Assembly (NCBI GenBank): GCA_017559845.1
Contig: JAFYQQ010000049.1
Coordinates: 1 to 64,000 of the forward strand
Source of the DNA: Bacteroidaceae bacterium
GTDB lineage: Bacteria; Bacteroidota; Bacteroidia; Bacteroidales; Bacteroidaceae
Direction: 5' to 3'
DNA: 64,000 nucleotides
A program made the translations under genes and the position numbers. Under the pieces are notes generated by a model. The model was not told the origin of the DNA and ran no database searches. It saw only the letters and a list, made by a program, of their open reading frames with translations. Shown piece by piece: positions 1-9,054 of the stretch (the first letter of the stretch is position 1; every line of letters begins with the position of its first letter).

Positions 1-3000
1 ATAACTTTTGTATCCAATAAGGAACGTCACCACTAAGACTATGTATGTATTTAATTGCAGGGTTTGTAAAGATAAGTTTATCCCCCATTATGTTAATTAG
101 TTCTTCTGCTGCACTCTCTGAAATTTCGAAAATAGGTTTATCTGGTTCTTTTAAATAGTTAAAAGCGCCAGATATATTATATTTACTATCATGAATAAGT
201 CCTTTAATATCATAGGTGCCAGCAAATATGAAACTTGCCATATCTTCATCAGCAGCAAGTTTTCTCATGTATTGTAAAAATGCAGAATTCATATAACCAT
301 CATCAATGATTGATTTCATATATGAAAATTCATCAAACATAAATAATGGGTGTATATGTAAAGAATTTAATTCATTAATAAAATGGTCAAAATCGGAAGA
401 TGCAGCTATTTTAATATTTATATTTTGCTCTGATAAATACTTGTTTAAGTCTTTATTTAACTTTTTTAGCAATTTATCCCAAAAAGATTCATATGATTTT
501 GAAACTCCATAGATAGAACCTAAATCAAGCAACAAAGGACAAATAGAAAATGGGACATCATTCTTGTGTATAATTGTTCCTGTAATAGATGTTTTAAGAA
601 ATTCCAAAATACAACTTTTGCCAGTTCTAGACAAACCGTAAAGAACATATGAATAATATCTTTCATTGGAAGAATAATGTTCTTTTAATTTAGCTACAAT
701 TTCGTCACGTCCCTTAAATAATTCATTAGAAACTTTTCCTTGATCTCTCCATTTAATTTCACGTTTAGTAAATTCGACAGTTCTATTCTGAGATATGGTA
801 ATTCCTCCAAATAAATCTTTAGACCAATTATTCATAAATTTAGAACCGATAGCATATTTTAATTCATAAACTTCAATATCACCCCATTTATCTGTTGGAA
901 TTTGTATTTTAAGACTATGTTGAGAATTGGGAAAAAGATCTTGGTCCATAGATTGTACAATTGCAGTGGAACGGTCCTCTCCATTCCAGATTGCAAATCT
1001 GTAACTTTCAGCGATATGCCTACTATTATTAGAGACCACAATGTTAAAATATTTTCCATCAGAATTTACAGAGAAATATGGTGGGTCAAAAGATACTGTT
1101 AATAAACACTCTTTTTTATCTTCTTGATTGTTTGAGAGTGTTTGTAGAGAATTTTTCCATTTTTTTAGCAGAGGAATAAAAAATTGCTCTCCCAGTATTG
1201 TATTACTAGAACTATTCCAATTGATAATACGTGATAGTATATCAATCGAATTATCCAAGATTTCGCGTCGTTGAACGGCATCTCTGCTTTGATATAATGA
1301 TATTGTTGACAAAAAATCATTTATATCATTAACTATTTTCTTATCTGACTCACATAAACATCTAACATACTTTTGTTTTGTAAGATTATTAAATTTTTGA
1401 ATTAATGAGTTTAATGAAAAAACATCAAAAGCAAGATTGTATATATTGTTAAATCTTTTATAATACACTGTTACCCAATTATTCTCCCAAATAACAAATT
1501 GATTAAAGAAGTTTAGAGAATAAATGTCAATTTTTTTTGTTTTTGTTGTGTTTTCTGATTTAATCAATGATGTCGCAATAGAAGGGTGTTCTAAAATGAA
1601 AGTATTTATATTTGTTAACAATTCAGATCTTAATAAAACAGAATTCCAAAGATTGATGCAACGTACAGAATAAAATGAAATTTTTAGGAGAATCGAGGTT
1701 ATAATTTGTTCCTCATATATTGAGAGAAACGATGAATTTAAAACAAATGTAGTAAATATTTTTTCTGCTTTTTCCTTATTGTATTCTGTTTTAATAATGT
1801 CTAGAGAAAGTTCCATTTTAAGACACTCTTCTAACAATGTATACACAAAATCCACATTGTCGCCGCCAATATTATCAATAGTTTCAAGATAATAGCATAT
1901 AGCTGAGTCTTTTAGCAAGGTTAAGGCTTCTATTGAATAATCTTCAATTGATGATGATTCAATGATGATTTTTTTATAAGAATTAAATAGGCTACGAGAT
2001 TTTAAAACCTGATAATTCAAAACACTTTCTTCCAATTCTTGCGAATCATAACTACCAACTGGCAACTCTTTGAAAGCTTTTGCAGCTTCCAAATAATCTA
2101 ACATAGAACCAGAAATGTTTGCATTGTCTAAAATTCGATGTGCAATTTCATCAGTTACCTTTCCGTTTAATGATTTTATCTCAGGATCTGTAAAATCATG
2201 CTTCACTATATCGCAATCTACATTCTTTTGAATACTGAAAGTCAATAAGCTAAAAGGAGATGTTTTCAAAGTCAATTTATTATCATTCTCAATATCAGTA
2301 TTACTATTAAACAAATATAAATTGGTAAGTTTCTTTGCTTCTTTGTTAGAAGGGTTTAATTGTATTGCCTTTTGAAGATACTTCTCAGATTCAGCTAATT
2401 GTCCTGTTAATCTTAATAATTTGGCATATTCTACACAATAAAGACTTAGCTCGAAACCCGAAAAATCTATTGATTCACAAAATGAAATCAGATTTTCATA
2501 TGAAAATAAAGAATCTTCATTTTTCCCTATTATTGAATACAATTGAGCTTTTTTCAACAATAACGAAACTTTCTGCTTATTATCATCACAAGCATTTATT
2601 GCATTATTGACAATGTCTAGGGCTGTATCATATTGCTTCTTATTTTTGTAGAAATCTATTTGTTGCCACACATCTAGCCTATCTGTACTATTTAATTCAT
2701 TTATTGAATTTCGAATTTTGAAGAGAATACTTTTTGTGCTAGGTAAATTAAAATTGTTCTTAAAATATGTTATAATTGATTCTACGATAGGGATTCTAGG
2801 TAAAGGAGAATTATAAACAGCTTTTATTAATCTACTGTGTAAATCACCATAAGTCATTTCGACAATTGATCTATAACATATTTTTTTTCCTGAGAAAACA
2901 CTGCAATAAGCTCTTTTTCCACTTACACAGTTTGCTCTAGAAAAACCTACCATATAACCTTTATGACAAATCACTGATTGTCCATTGTCCAGTTCAACAA

Positions 3001-3358
3001 ATACGCCTTCATTACGAATTTCTAAAATGGTTGCATTAGTGATTACATTGGAGTCTATATCTATATCTTGCTCCTTATACAACAAGTCAAAATCATTAAT
3101 AACATCTTCACGTCTTAAGACAGGTTCACTAGTAGAGGTCATTTTTTCCTCATATAAAAGATCTTTTTTGACATCCTGCTTAAGAATTTCCCAACCGCCA
3201 ATCATTACTTGAAAAAATCTTTTTTGAACACCTTCATCATTAAGAACGATATTACTTTCATTGAATTCTGTTAAAACACCTTCAATGATTTCACCAGAAG
3301 TTAAATACAATTTTATTCTATCTCCGCATTTAGCATCTTTTCTAAGAATATCAAGCAT
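1..3358 (-). CDS. Giant P-loop NTPase with Sm-like, TPR and Ig-like regions (3' end outside window)
   Basis: An uninterrupted minus-strand frame runs from ATG at 3358 off the left edge, giving about 1,119 residues without the C-terminus. Residues ~8-60 look like an Sm/LSm-type small barrel (GDRIKLYLTSGEIIEG). Residues ~100-150 look like a second small beta barrel. Residues ~222-345 are TPR-like helices, followed by a long helical region. Residues ~745-830 look Ig-like. From ~884 there is a P-loop NTPase with Walker A GLSRTGKS (~908-915) and Walker B LFMFDEF (~1007). This order suits a STAND-like sensor ATPase of the kind found in prokaryotic conflict systems, but I do not recognise the family. 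The gene is much more AT-rich than the arginine operon beside it, which suggests transfer. The NTPase call is firm; the other domains are by eye. Confidence 0.8.
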   Translation of the reverse strand, partial: MLDILRKDAKCGDRIKLYLTSGEIIEGVLTEFNESNIVLNDEGVQKRFFQVMIGGWEILKQDVKKDLLYEEKMTSTSEPVLRREDVINDFDLLYKEQDIDIDSNVITNATILEIRNEGVFVELDNGQSVICHKGYMVGFSRANCVSGKRAYCSVFSGKKICYRSIVEMTYGDLHSRLIKAVYNSPLPRIPIVESIITYFKNNFNLPSTKSILFKIRNSINELNSTDRLDVWQQIDFYKNKKQYDTALDIVNNAINACDDNKQKVSLLLKKAQLYSIIGKNEDSLFSYENLISFCESIDFSGFELSLYCVEYAKLLRLTGQLAESEKYLQKAIQLNPSNKEAKKLTNLYLFNSNTDIENDNKLTLKTSPFSLLTFSIQKNVDCDIVKHDFTDPEIKSLNGKVTDEIAHRILDNANISGSMLDYLEAAKAFKELPVGSYDSQELEESVLNYQVLKSRSLFNSYKKIIIESSSIEDYSIEALTLLKDSAICYYLETIDNIGGDNVDFVYTLLEECLKMELSLDIIKTEYNKEKAEKIFTTFVLNSSFLSIYEEQIITSILLKISFYSVRCINLWNSVLLRSELLTNINTFILEHPSIATSLIKSENTTKTKKIDIYSLNFFNQFVIWENNWVTVYYKRFNNIYNLAFDVFSLNSLIQKFNNLTKQKYVRCLCESDKKIVNDINDFLSTISLYQSRDAVQRREILDNSIDILSRIINWNSSSNTILGEQFFIPLLKKWKNSLQTLSNNQEDKKECLLTVSFDPPYFSVNSDGKYFNIVVSNNSRHIAESYRFAIWNGEDRSTAIVQSMDQDLFPNSQHSLKIQIPTDKWGDIEVYELKYAIGSKFMNNWSKDLFGGITISQNRTVEFTKREIKWRDQGKVSNELFKGRDEIVAKLKEHYSSNERYYSYVLYGLSRTGKSCILEFLKTSITGTIIHKNDVPFSICPLLLDLGSIYGVSKSYESFWDKLLKKLNKDLNKYLSEQNINIKIAASSDFDHFINELNSLHIHPLFMFDEFSYMKSIIDDGYMNSAFLQYMRKLAADEDMASFIFAGTYDIKGLIHDSKYNISGAFNYLKEPDKPIFEISESAAEELINIMGDKLIFTNPAIKYIHSLSGDVPYWIQKL

Positions 3359-3525
3359 AACTTTTAAAATTGACTTTCTGCAAATAATTGCAAGTGGTTA
3401 ATTTATGAATTGTCAAATTTTGAACACAAATTTATAAAAGGATTTGCAGATTCACGAAGAAAACTACGAAAATCTGCAATTCTCTTGTAAAAAAGTTCGT
3501 TTTCTTATTCGTCTACGAAAATATG

Positions 3526-3723
3526 TTACCGTTTTCGTCTAGGGGTAGTCAGATTATTATCATTCTTCTTCTCTCCCCAAGGCATATCAAATGATGAACC
3601 ACCGCCACCTGTGCCAACATGAGTTTGTGCAGGGTCGCCAGAGAGCATTTCAATTGTAGCTCCAAGTGGTTGGGCCCGAACCGGGCTTACTTGCAGAAGG
3701 TCGAACATGGTTTTTGAAGTCAT
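3526..3723 (-). CDS. Small orphan protein, Gly-rich tail
   Basis: A 65-residue frame starts at ATG 3723. A TTG nine bases upstream is possible, and an in-frame stop lies just beyond. The protein contains THVGTGGGGSSFDMPWGEKK and ends in basic residues. From memory, Gly-rich tails ending in a PWGEKK-like block occur in Bacteroidales mobilisation proteins, so this may be the remnant of a mobile-element gene. That link is weak. It lies between the AT-rich NTPase gene and argR, with no partner gene nearby, and could also be non-coding. Confidence 0.35.
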   Translation of the reverse strand: MTSKTMFDLLQVSPVRAQPLGATIEMLSGDPAQTHVGTGGGGSSFDMPWGEKKNDNNLTTPRRKR

Positions 3724-3926
3724 AATCCACAAATTATGACTGAAATACGACTAATTATAGCTGTCGGAATGGGATTATAATAAAAAAACAATCAAATTCT
3801 TTGCTCAATCAAGAAGTTTGGCCTTATAATATGCAAAGATATATCCTATGATGAATAAATATTCACAAAAGGAAGGTAATAGGAAGGATTTATTGCATAA
3901 AAAGGCAGTATGTATAATAAAAAGTG

Positions 3927-3934
3927 TACCTTTG
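3927..3934 (+). promoter_or_regulatory. Bacteroidales -7 box of the arginine operon
   Basis: TACCTTTG fits the TAnnTTTG consensus and lies 20 bases before the argR start codon. No good TTTG -33 element is seen at the usual distance. No clear ARG-box palindrome was recognised. Confidence 0.55.
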
Positions 3935-3954
3935 CAGACGAAAAGTGAAAAAAT

Positions 3955-4416
3955 ATGCAAGACAAGAAGACAAGGCAACAGGTAATCCGCATGATTGTGA
4001 ACTCGCAGCATGTGGAAAGTCAGGAGGAACTGGCCATCGAATTGGATAAGGCTGGCTTCCCTTGTGGCCAGGCCACGCTGAGCCGCGACCTGAAGCAGTT
4101 GCGCATCAGCAAGGTGCGTACCCGTGGCGGTCATGCCGTCTATGCATTGCCCAAGGAAGGCCAGTTTGCACCGGTGCCTACTCGCGAAGAAATCAATCAG
4201 GGACGCTGGGGAGTGCAGTTCTCCGGCAATATGATGGTGATACACACTCCGCCCAGTTACGCCAGTATGGTGGCCTCGGAGGTGGATGCCCTGAAGAGTC
4301 CCTTGCTTTTGGGCAGTGTGGCCGGTGATGATACCATTATTGTTGTTCTGGCCGAAGGTGCCGACCGTGAAGAGGTTACACACATGGTGGGGCGGATAAT
4401 AAGAAAATTGAAGTAA
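3955..4416 (+). CDS. argR: Arginine repressor ArgR
   Basis: The 153-residue product has the usual ArgR length. An N-terminal winged helix carries SQEELAIELDKAGFPCGQAT and LSRDLKQL, the DNA-recognition part. The C-terminal domain has the hexamerisation and arginine-binding signature GSVAGDDTIIVVL. In this family arginine binding allows the hexamer to bind ARG boxes. It is the first gene of a run of same-strand arginine and proline genes, so it probably regulates its own operon. ATG 3955 closely follows a -7 box. Confidence 0.95.
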   Translation: MQDKKTRQQVIRMIVNSQHVESQEELAIELDKAGFPCGQATLSRDLKQLRISKVRTRGGHAVYALPKEGQFAPVPTREEINQGRWGVQFSGNMMVIHTPPSYASMVASEVDALKSPLLLGSVAGDDTIIVVLAEGADREEVTHMVGRIIRKLK

Positions 4417-4455
4417 GAAAGATACATTATAATATATAATAAGGAGAATACAGGA

Positions 4456-5091
4456 ATGCAACACGAAGATTCCATTGGTGGAAACATTAAGGTAATGGTG
4501 GCAGAAGAGCACCATGAGGCATATGTGGACACCATTCTGAAAACGATTGAAGATGCCGCCAAGGTGCGTGGTACAGGTATCGCCAAGCGTACCCATGAAT
4601 ATCTGGCATCCAAGATAAAGGAAGCCAAGGCTGTCATTGCATTGGACGGCGACCGTTTTGCCGGTTTCAGCTATATTGAGACATGGGGCAACAAGAAGTA
4701 TGTCACCACCTCGGGCTTGATTGTCCATCCCGACTTCAGAGGCTTGGGCCTGGCCAAACGTATCAAGGACATGACCTTTACGCTGGCACGCAAGCGTTGG
4801 CCTCATGCCAAGATTTTCTCGCTGACCAGCGGTGCGGCCGTAATGGCGATGAATACACAGTTGGGATACAAGCCTGTAACCTTTGCCGACCTTACCGATG
4901 ATGAGGCTTTCTGGCAGGGGTGTGAGGGCTGTTGCAATGTGGACGTATTGCACCGTACCGGTCGTAAGTATTGTATCTGCACCGGCATGCTGTATGATCC
5001 CGAAGAGTATCTTCCGGCAAAGATTTCGGCAGAAGTGCTGGAGCGCATCCGCCGTATTGACGCGCAGGCGGAGGAAGAATCAGAAGATTGA
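4456..5091 (+). CDS. GNAT N-acyltransferase, likely N-acylglutamate synthase of the arginine pathway
   Basis: The 211-residue protein has a GNAT core. The acyl-CoA loop region is VHPDFRGLGLAKRIKD (~residues 91-106), preceded by strands holding GFSYIETWG. The C-terminal third carries several Cys (EGCCN, YCICTG). It lies between argR and argG, 39 bases after argR and 27 before argG. No classical argA or argJ is seen in the window. I recall that the Bacteroides thetaiotaomicron homologue next to argR was assigned by mutant-fitness work as the N-succinyl/acetylglutamate-forming enzyme, and position supports the same role here. The acyl donor, acetyl-CoA or succinyl-CoA, cannot be read from the sequence. 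Confidence 0.8.
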   Translation: MQHEDSIGGNIKVMVAEEHHEAYVDTILKTIEDAAKVRGTGIAKRTHEYLASKIKEAKAVIALDGDRFAGFSYIETWGNKKYVTTSGLIVHPDFRGLGLAKRIKDMTFTLARKRWPHAKIFSLTSGAAVMAMNTQLGYKPVTFADLTDDEAFWQGCEGCCNVDVLHRTGRKYCICTGMLYDPEEYLPAKISAEVLERIRRIDAQAEEESED

Positions 5092-5118
5092 ACAATAAAT
5101 AAAAAAGAAAAATAAGAT

Positions 5119-6324
5119 ATGGAAAAGAAGAAAAAAGTGGTAGTGGCCTTCAGTGGCGGACTGGATACCAGCTACAATGTGATGTACCTGACCCGCGAGA
5201 TGGGTTATGAGGTATATGCCGCCTGTGCCAACACCGGTGGTTTCAGCGAAGAACAGTTGAAGCAGAACGAAGAGAATGCCTATAAGTTGGGTGCGGTTAA
5301 GTATGTAACCTTGGACGTGACCAAGGAATACTATGACAAGAGCCTGCGCTATATGGTCTATGGCAATGTGCTTCGCAACAACTGCTATCCCATCAGCGTA
5401 AGTTCCGAGCGTATTTTCCAGGCCATGGCCATAGCCCGCTATGCCAAGGAAATCGGTGCTGACGCCATTGCGCACGGCAGTACCGGTGCCGGCAATGACC
5501 AGATCCGTTTCGACATGACCTTCCTGGTATTGGCTCCCGGTGTGGAAATCATTACCCTGACCCGCGACCGCAACCTCAGTCGTCAGGAAGAGGTGGACTA
5601 TCTGAACGCCAATGGCTACTTTGCCGACTTCACCAAGCTGAAGTACAGCTACAATGTGGGCATCTGGGGAACCAGCATCTGTGGCGGTGAGATTTTGGAC
5701 AGCATACAAGGACTTCCCGAAAGCGCATACCTCAAGCATCCTACCAAGCAAGAGCCCGAAATCCTGAGCATCGGATTCAAGAAGGGCGAGATCTGCAGCG
5801 TGAACGGAGTGGAATATGAGGACAAGATTGCCGCCATTCAGAAGGTGGAAGAGATTGGTGCGGCATACGCCATCGGTCGCGACTGCCACGTAGGCGACAC
5901 CATCATCGGCATCAAGGGCCGTGTAGGCTTCGAGGCTGCAGCCCCCATGCTGATTATCGCTGCCCACCGTTTCCTGGAGAAGTATACGCTGAGCAAGTGG
6001 CAACAGTATTGGAAGGACCAGATTTCCAACTGGTATGGCATGTTCCTGCATGAAAGCCAGTATCTGGAACCCGTAATGCCCGACATGGAAGCCATGCTGG
6101 AAAGCAGCCAGCGCAATGTGAATGGTGTGGTGACACTGGAATTGCGCCCCTATACATTCCAGACCGTAGGTTGCGATTCTCCCGATGACTTGGTAAAGAA
6201 CAAGCTTGGCGAATATGGCGAAACCGCCAAGGCATGGAGCAGCGAGGATGCCAAGGGATTCATCAAGGTAACCTCTACCGCCCTGCGTGCATACTATCTG
6301 GCACATCCCGAAGAAGAAAGATAA
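5119..6324 (+). CDS. argG: Argininosuccinate synthase
   Basis: The 401-residue length is normal for ArgG. It opens with the PP-loop AFSGGLDTSYN that binds ATP, and GSTGAGNDQIRFD lies in the citrulline/aspartate site. The enzyme condenses citrulline with aspartate using ATP to give argininosuccinate. It is in the same transcription direction as argR and the GNAT gene, 27 bases downstream. No argH was found in the window, so the last step is encoded elsewhere. Confidence 0.97.
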   Translation: MEKKKKVVVAFSGGLDTSYNVMYLTREMGYEVYAACANTGGFSEEQLKQNEENAYKLGAVKYVTLDVTKEYYDKSLRYMVYGNVLRNNCYPISVSSERIFQAMAIARYAKEIGADAIAHGSTGAGNDQIRFDMTFLVLAPGVEIITLTRDRNLSRQEEVDYLNANGYFADFTKLKYSYNVGIWGTSICGGEILDSIQGLPESAYLKHPTKQEPEILSIGFKKGEICSVNGVEYEDKIAAIQKVEEIGAAYAIGRDCHVGDTIIGIKGRVGFEAAAPMLIIAAHRFLEKYTLSKWQQYWKDQISNWYGMFLHESQYLEPVMPDMEAMLESSQRNVNGVVTLELRPYTFQTVGCDSPDDLVKNKLGEYGETAKAWSSEDAKGFIKVTSTALRAYYLAHPEEER

Positions 6325-6355
6325 AGATGTAAAACCAAATTAAACAAGACCAATC

Positions 6356-6577
6356 ATGTCAGAACCGAAGAAAATGGAGCGCCCTCGTACCGGACGTATC
6401 TTGGCCGGAGTTTGTGCCGCCATTGCCAACTATATTGATAAGGACGTAACATTCGTGCGTATCATTTACGTGTTGCTGTCCGTATTTACGGTAATCTGTG
6501 GTCCGCTGGTATATTTCATCCTCATGTTGCTGATTCCCGAGAAGAAGACGCAATTCAAAATAAACAGAAATAAATAA
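6356..6577 (+). CDS. PspC-domain small membrane protein 1
   Basis: A 73-residue protein with the PspC core: RTGRILAGVCAAIANYID followed by a hydrophobic helix (IIYVLLSVFTVICGPLVYFILMLL is the membrane region, ~43-65) and a basic tail. PspC domains are membrane-associated and are linked to envelope stress responses in other bacteria. It lies 31 bases after argG inside the arginine gene run. It pairs with a second PspC gene 100 bases downstream. What links it to arginine synthesis is unknown. Confidence 0.85.
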   Translation: MSEPKKMERPRTGRILAGVCAAIANYIDKDVTFVRIIYVLLSVFTVICGPLVYFILMLLIPEKKTQFKINRNK

Positions 6578-6677
6578 GTGAAATCGTTTTGCTTTGGAAC
6601 ATCCCTTAGTAGTCTTCCGACTCAAGTTGATAAGGGAAGGTAAAAGGCAATAAAGTAATAATAAATAGAAGACGATT

Positions 6678-6863
6678 ATGGAAAAGAAGTTTTATTTGTC
6701 TCAGACAGACAAGAAGATAGCAGGCGTATGCGGCGGTTTGGCCGAGTATTTCGGAGTGGATTCTCTGTTGGTCCGCATCGCATTTTTCTGTGCAATGTGG
6801 TTCATGGGCATTGGTCTCGGATTTTATCTGATTCTGTGGCTTTTGGCTCCCAAGAAGGCCTGA
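6678..6863 (+). CDS. PspC-domain small membrane protein 2
   Basis: A 61-residue protein, essentially a stand-alone PspC domain. KKIAGVCGGLAEYFGVD is the best match to the family signature, followed by one hydrophobic helix (~36-56) and the terminal PKKA. It differs enough from the upstream copy to be an old paralogue rather than a recent duplication. It ends 25 bases before argC and is likely cotranscribed with the arginine genes. Confidence 0.85.
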   Translation: MEKKFYLSQTDKKIAGVCGGLAEYFGVDSLLVRIAFFCAMWFMGIGLGFYLILWLLAPKKA

Positions 6864-6888
6864 TTCTCTTAAAGAAATCTGAAGACGA

Positions 6889-7863
6889 ATGGAAAAAATA
6901 AGAGTAGGAATATTAGGTGCGGCAGGATATACGGGTGGCGAGCTCATCCGTGTGCTGCTGAACCATCCCCAGGCAGAGATTGTTTTTGCCAATAGCGAAT
7001 CAAACGCTGGAAACAAGGTTTATGCCGTGCATGAAGGCCTCATTGGTGAAACAGAAATGGAGTTTTCTGCCGAGATGCCTTTTGACCAGGTGGATGTGGT
7101 GTTCTTCTGTTTCGGACACGGCAAAAGCGAGGCGTTCCTTAAGGAACATAGCATACCCGGGCATGTGAAGATTGTAGATCTGGCACAGGACTTCCGCATT
7201 GCAGCTCCCTGCCATGATTATGTATACGGACTGCCTGAGACCCATCGTGTGCAAATTTGCGGATGCAACCATTTGGCCAATCCCGGATGCTTTGCCACTT
7301 GCATCCAGCTGGCCATGCTGCCAGCTTTGGCTCACGGTCTTATCAGTGGCGACATTCATGTGAATGGCATTACCGGCAGTACCGGAGCCGGACAGAAACC
7401 CGGTGCCACCACACATTACTCCTGGCGAAACGACAACATCTCGGTGTACAAGACCTTTACCCACCAGCATCTGCTTGAGATCAATCAGACGGTGCAGGAA
7501 CTCTGTCCCGGATATGACGGCCGTGTGCTCTTCATCCCCCAGCGCGGATGCTTTGCCCGTGGCATTTATGTAACGGCTTACGCCAAGTGCGATGCCGCAC
7601 TGGAAGATGTGCAGAAGGTCTATGCCGACTACTATGCCGATGCGGCCTTTACACATTTCACCACCAAAAGCCCCGATATGAAGCAGGTGGTAAACACCAA
7701 CAAGGCGGTGGTCTATGTGGAGAAGTACCAGGACCAGTTGCTCATGATCTGCTGCATTGACAATCTGCTGAAAGGAGCGGTAGGCCAGGCGGTGCAGAAC
7801 ATGAACCTGATGTTCGGACTGGACGAGAAGGCCGGACTTGGACTGAAAGCGTCTGCTTTTTAA
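6889..7863 (+). CDS. argC: N-acyl-gamma-glutamyl-phosphate reductase
   Basis: A 324-residue NADPH-dependent reductase. It has the N-terminal Rossmann motif GAAGYTGGELIRVLL and the catalytic Cys in NPGCFATCIQLAMLP, with GSTGAGQKP following. It converts N-acyl-glutamyl phosphate to the semialdehyde. Given the ArgF' type downstream, the natural acyl group may be succinyl or acetyl. It sits between the PspC pair and argD. Confidence 0.96.
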   Translation: MEKIRVGILGAAGYTGGELIRVLLNHPQAEIVFANSESNAGNKVYAVHEGLIGETEMEFSAEMPFDQVDVVFFCFGHGKSEAFLKEHSIPGHVKIVDLAQDFRIAAPCHDYVYGLPETHRVQICGCNHLANPGCFATCIQLAMLPALAHGLISGDIHVNGITGSTGAGQKPGATTHYSWRNDNISVYKTFTHQHLLEINQTVQELCPGYDGRVLFIPQRGCFARGIYVTAYAKCDAALEDVQKVYADYYADAAFTHFTTKSPDMKQVVNTNKAVVYVEKYQDQLLMICCIDNLLKGAVGQAVQNMNLMFGLDEKAGLGLKASAF

Positions 7864-7898
7864 CGGATATACGAACCATTAAAAGAAACGATAACGCA

Positions 7899-9032
7899 AT
7901 GAAACTATACGATGTGTATCCCCTCTTCAATGTGAACATTGTCAAGGGACAGGGATGCAAGGTGTGGGATGAGCAGGGACAGGAATATCTGGACCTCTAT
8001 GGCGGACATGCTGTCATCAGCATCGGCCACAGCCATCCCCATTATGTCAAAACGCTGTCTCAGCAGCTCAATACGTTGGGCTTTTACAGCAACTCGGTAA
8101 TCAACACTCTGCAGCAGCAGCTTGCAGAACGCATGGGAAAACTTTGCGGATATGATGATTACCAGCTTTTCCTCATAAACAGCGGTGCGGAAGCCAACGA
8201 GAATGCCTTGAAACTGGCATCTTTTACTAATGGCCGTACCCGTGTGCTTGCGGCAGAAAAGGCCTTCCATGGCCGCACCAGTTTGGCCGTAGAAGCCACC
8301 CACAATCCCAAGATTATCGCTCCCATCAATGCCAATGGCCATGTGACCTATCTGCCTTTGAACGATTTGGCGGCATGGGAAACCGAACTGGCGAAGGGCG
8401 ATGTGTGTGCCGTCATTCTGGAATGTATCCAGGGAGTGGGTGGCATCCGCATGGTGGACAAGACCTTTGCCCAGGGACTTTCTGCCTTGTGCAAGCAATA
8501 TGGTGCGGTACTCATCTGCGATGAAATCCAGTGTGGATATGGTCGTAGCGGCAAGTTCTTTGCCCACCAGTGGCTGGACATCCGTCCCGATATGATAACC
8601 TGTGCCAAGGGCATTGCCAACGGATTCCCCATGGGTGCAGTGCTAATCAGTCCCGATTTCGCTCCCGTTTACGGTCAGTTGGGCACCACATTCGGTGGCA
8701 ATCATCTGGCTTGTGCGGCAGCTTTGGCCGTGCTTGACGTAATGGAGCAGGAGGAACTGGTGGAGAATGCCCGTCAGGTGGGCGAATATCTGATGGAACG
8801 TCTGAAGGAACTTCAGCAGGAACAGCCCCACATTGTGGATGTGCGTGGCCGTGGCCTGATGATAGGAGTGGAGTTGGACCTCCCCTATAAGGAGGTGCGC
8901 AACCGCCTGTTGTTCCAGGAACATTGCTTTACCGGCTGCAGCGGTACCAATGTCATCCGTCTGCTGCCCCCCTTGTCGGTTAGCAAGGAGCAGGCAGATG
9001 CCTTTGTAGAGAAGCTGAAGCGTTGTTTTTAA
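7899..9032 (+). CDS. argD: N-acylornithine aminotransferase
   Basis: A 377-residue class-III PLP aminotransferase. NSGAEANENALKLA is the cofactor phosphate region, ICDEIQCGYGRSGKFF holds the aspartate that contacts the PLP ring, and the Schiff-base lysine is in TCAKGIANGFPMGAV. It transfers an amino group from glutamate to N-acyl-glutamate semialdehyde. It starts 35 bases after argC and belongs to the same operon. Confidence 0.95.
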   Translation: MKLYDVYPLFNVNIVKGQGCKVWDEQGQEYLDLYGGHAVISIGHSHPHYVKTLSQQLNTLGFYSNSVINTLQQQLAERMGKLCGYDDYQLFLINSGAEANENALKLASFTNGRTRVLAAEKAFHGRTSLAVEATHNPKIIAPINANGHVTYLPLNDLAAWETELAKGDVCAVILECIQGVGGIRMVDKTFAQGLSALCKQYGAVLICDEIQCGYGRSGKFFAHQWLDIRPDMITCAKGIANGFPMGAVLISPDFAPVYGQLGTTFGGNHLACAAALAVLDVMEQEELVENARQVGEYLMERLKELQQEQPHIVDVRGRGLMIGVELDLPYKEVRNRLLFQEHCFTGCSGTNVIRLLPPLSVSKEQADAFVEKLKRCF

Positions 9033-9054
9033 CCGCAGACAGAGACAGACTATT

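Noticed and set aside
3805..4953. Long minus-strand frame of 382 codons across argR and the GNAT gene
   Set aside because: It is antisense to two clear genes, shows no family signature, and arises from the codon bias of the real genes.
5080..6306. 408-codon minus-strand frame opposite argG
   Set aside because: A mirror frame of argG. The plus strand has every ArgG motif; the minus protein has none.
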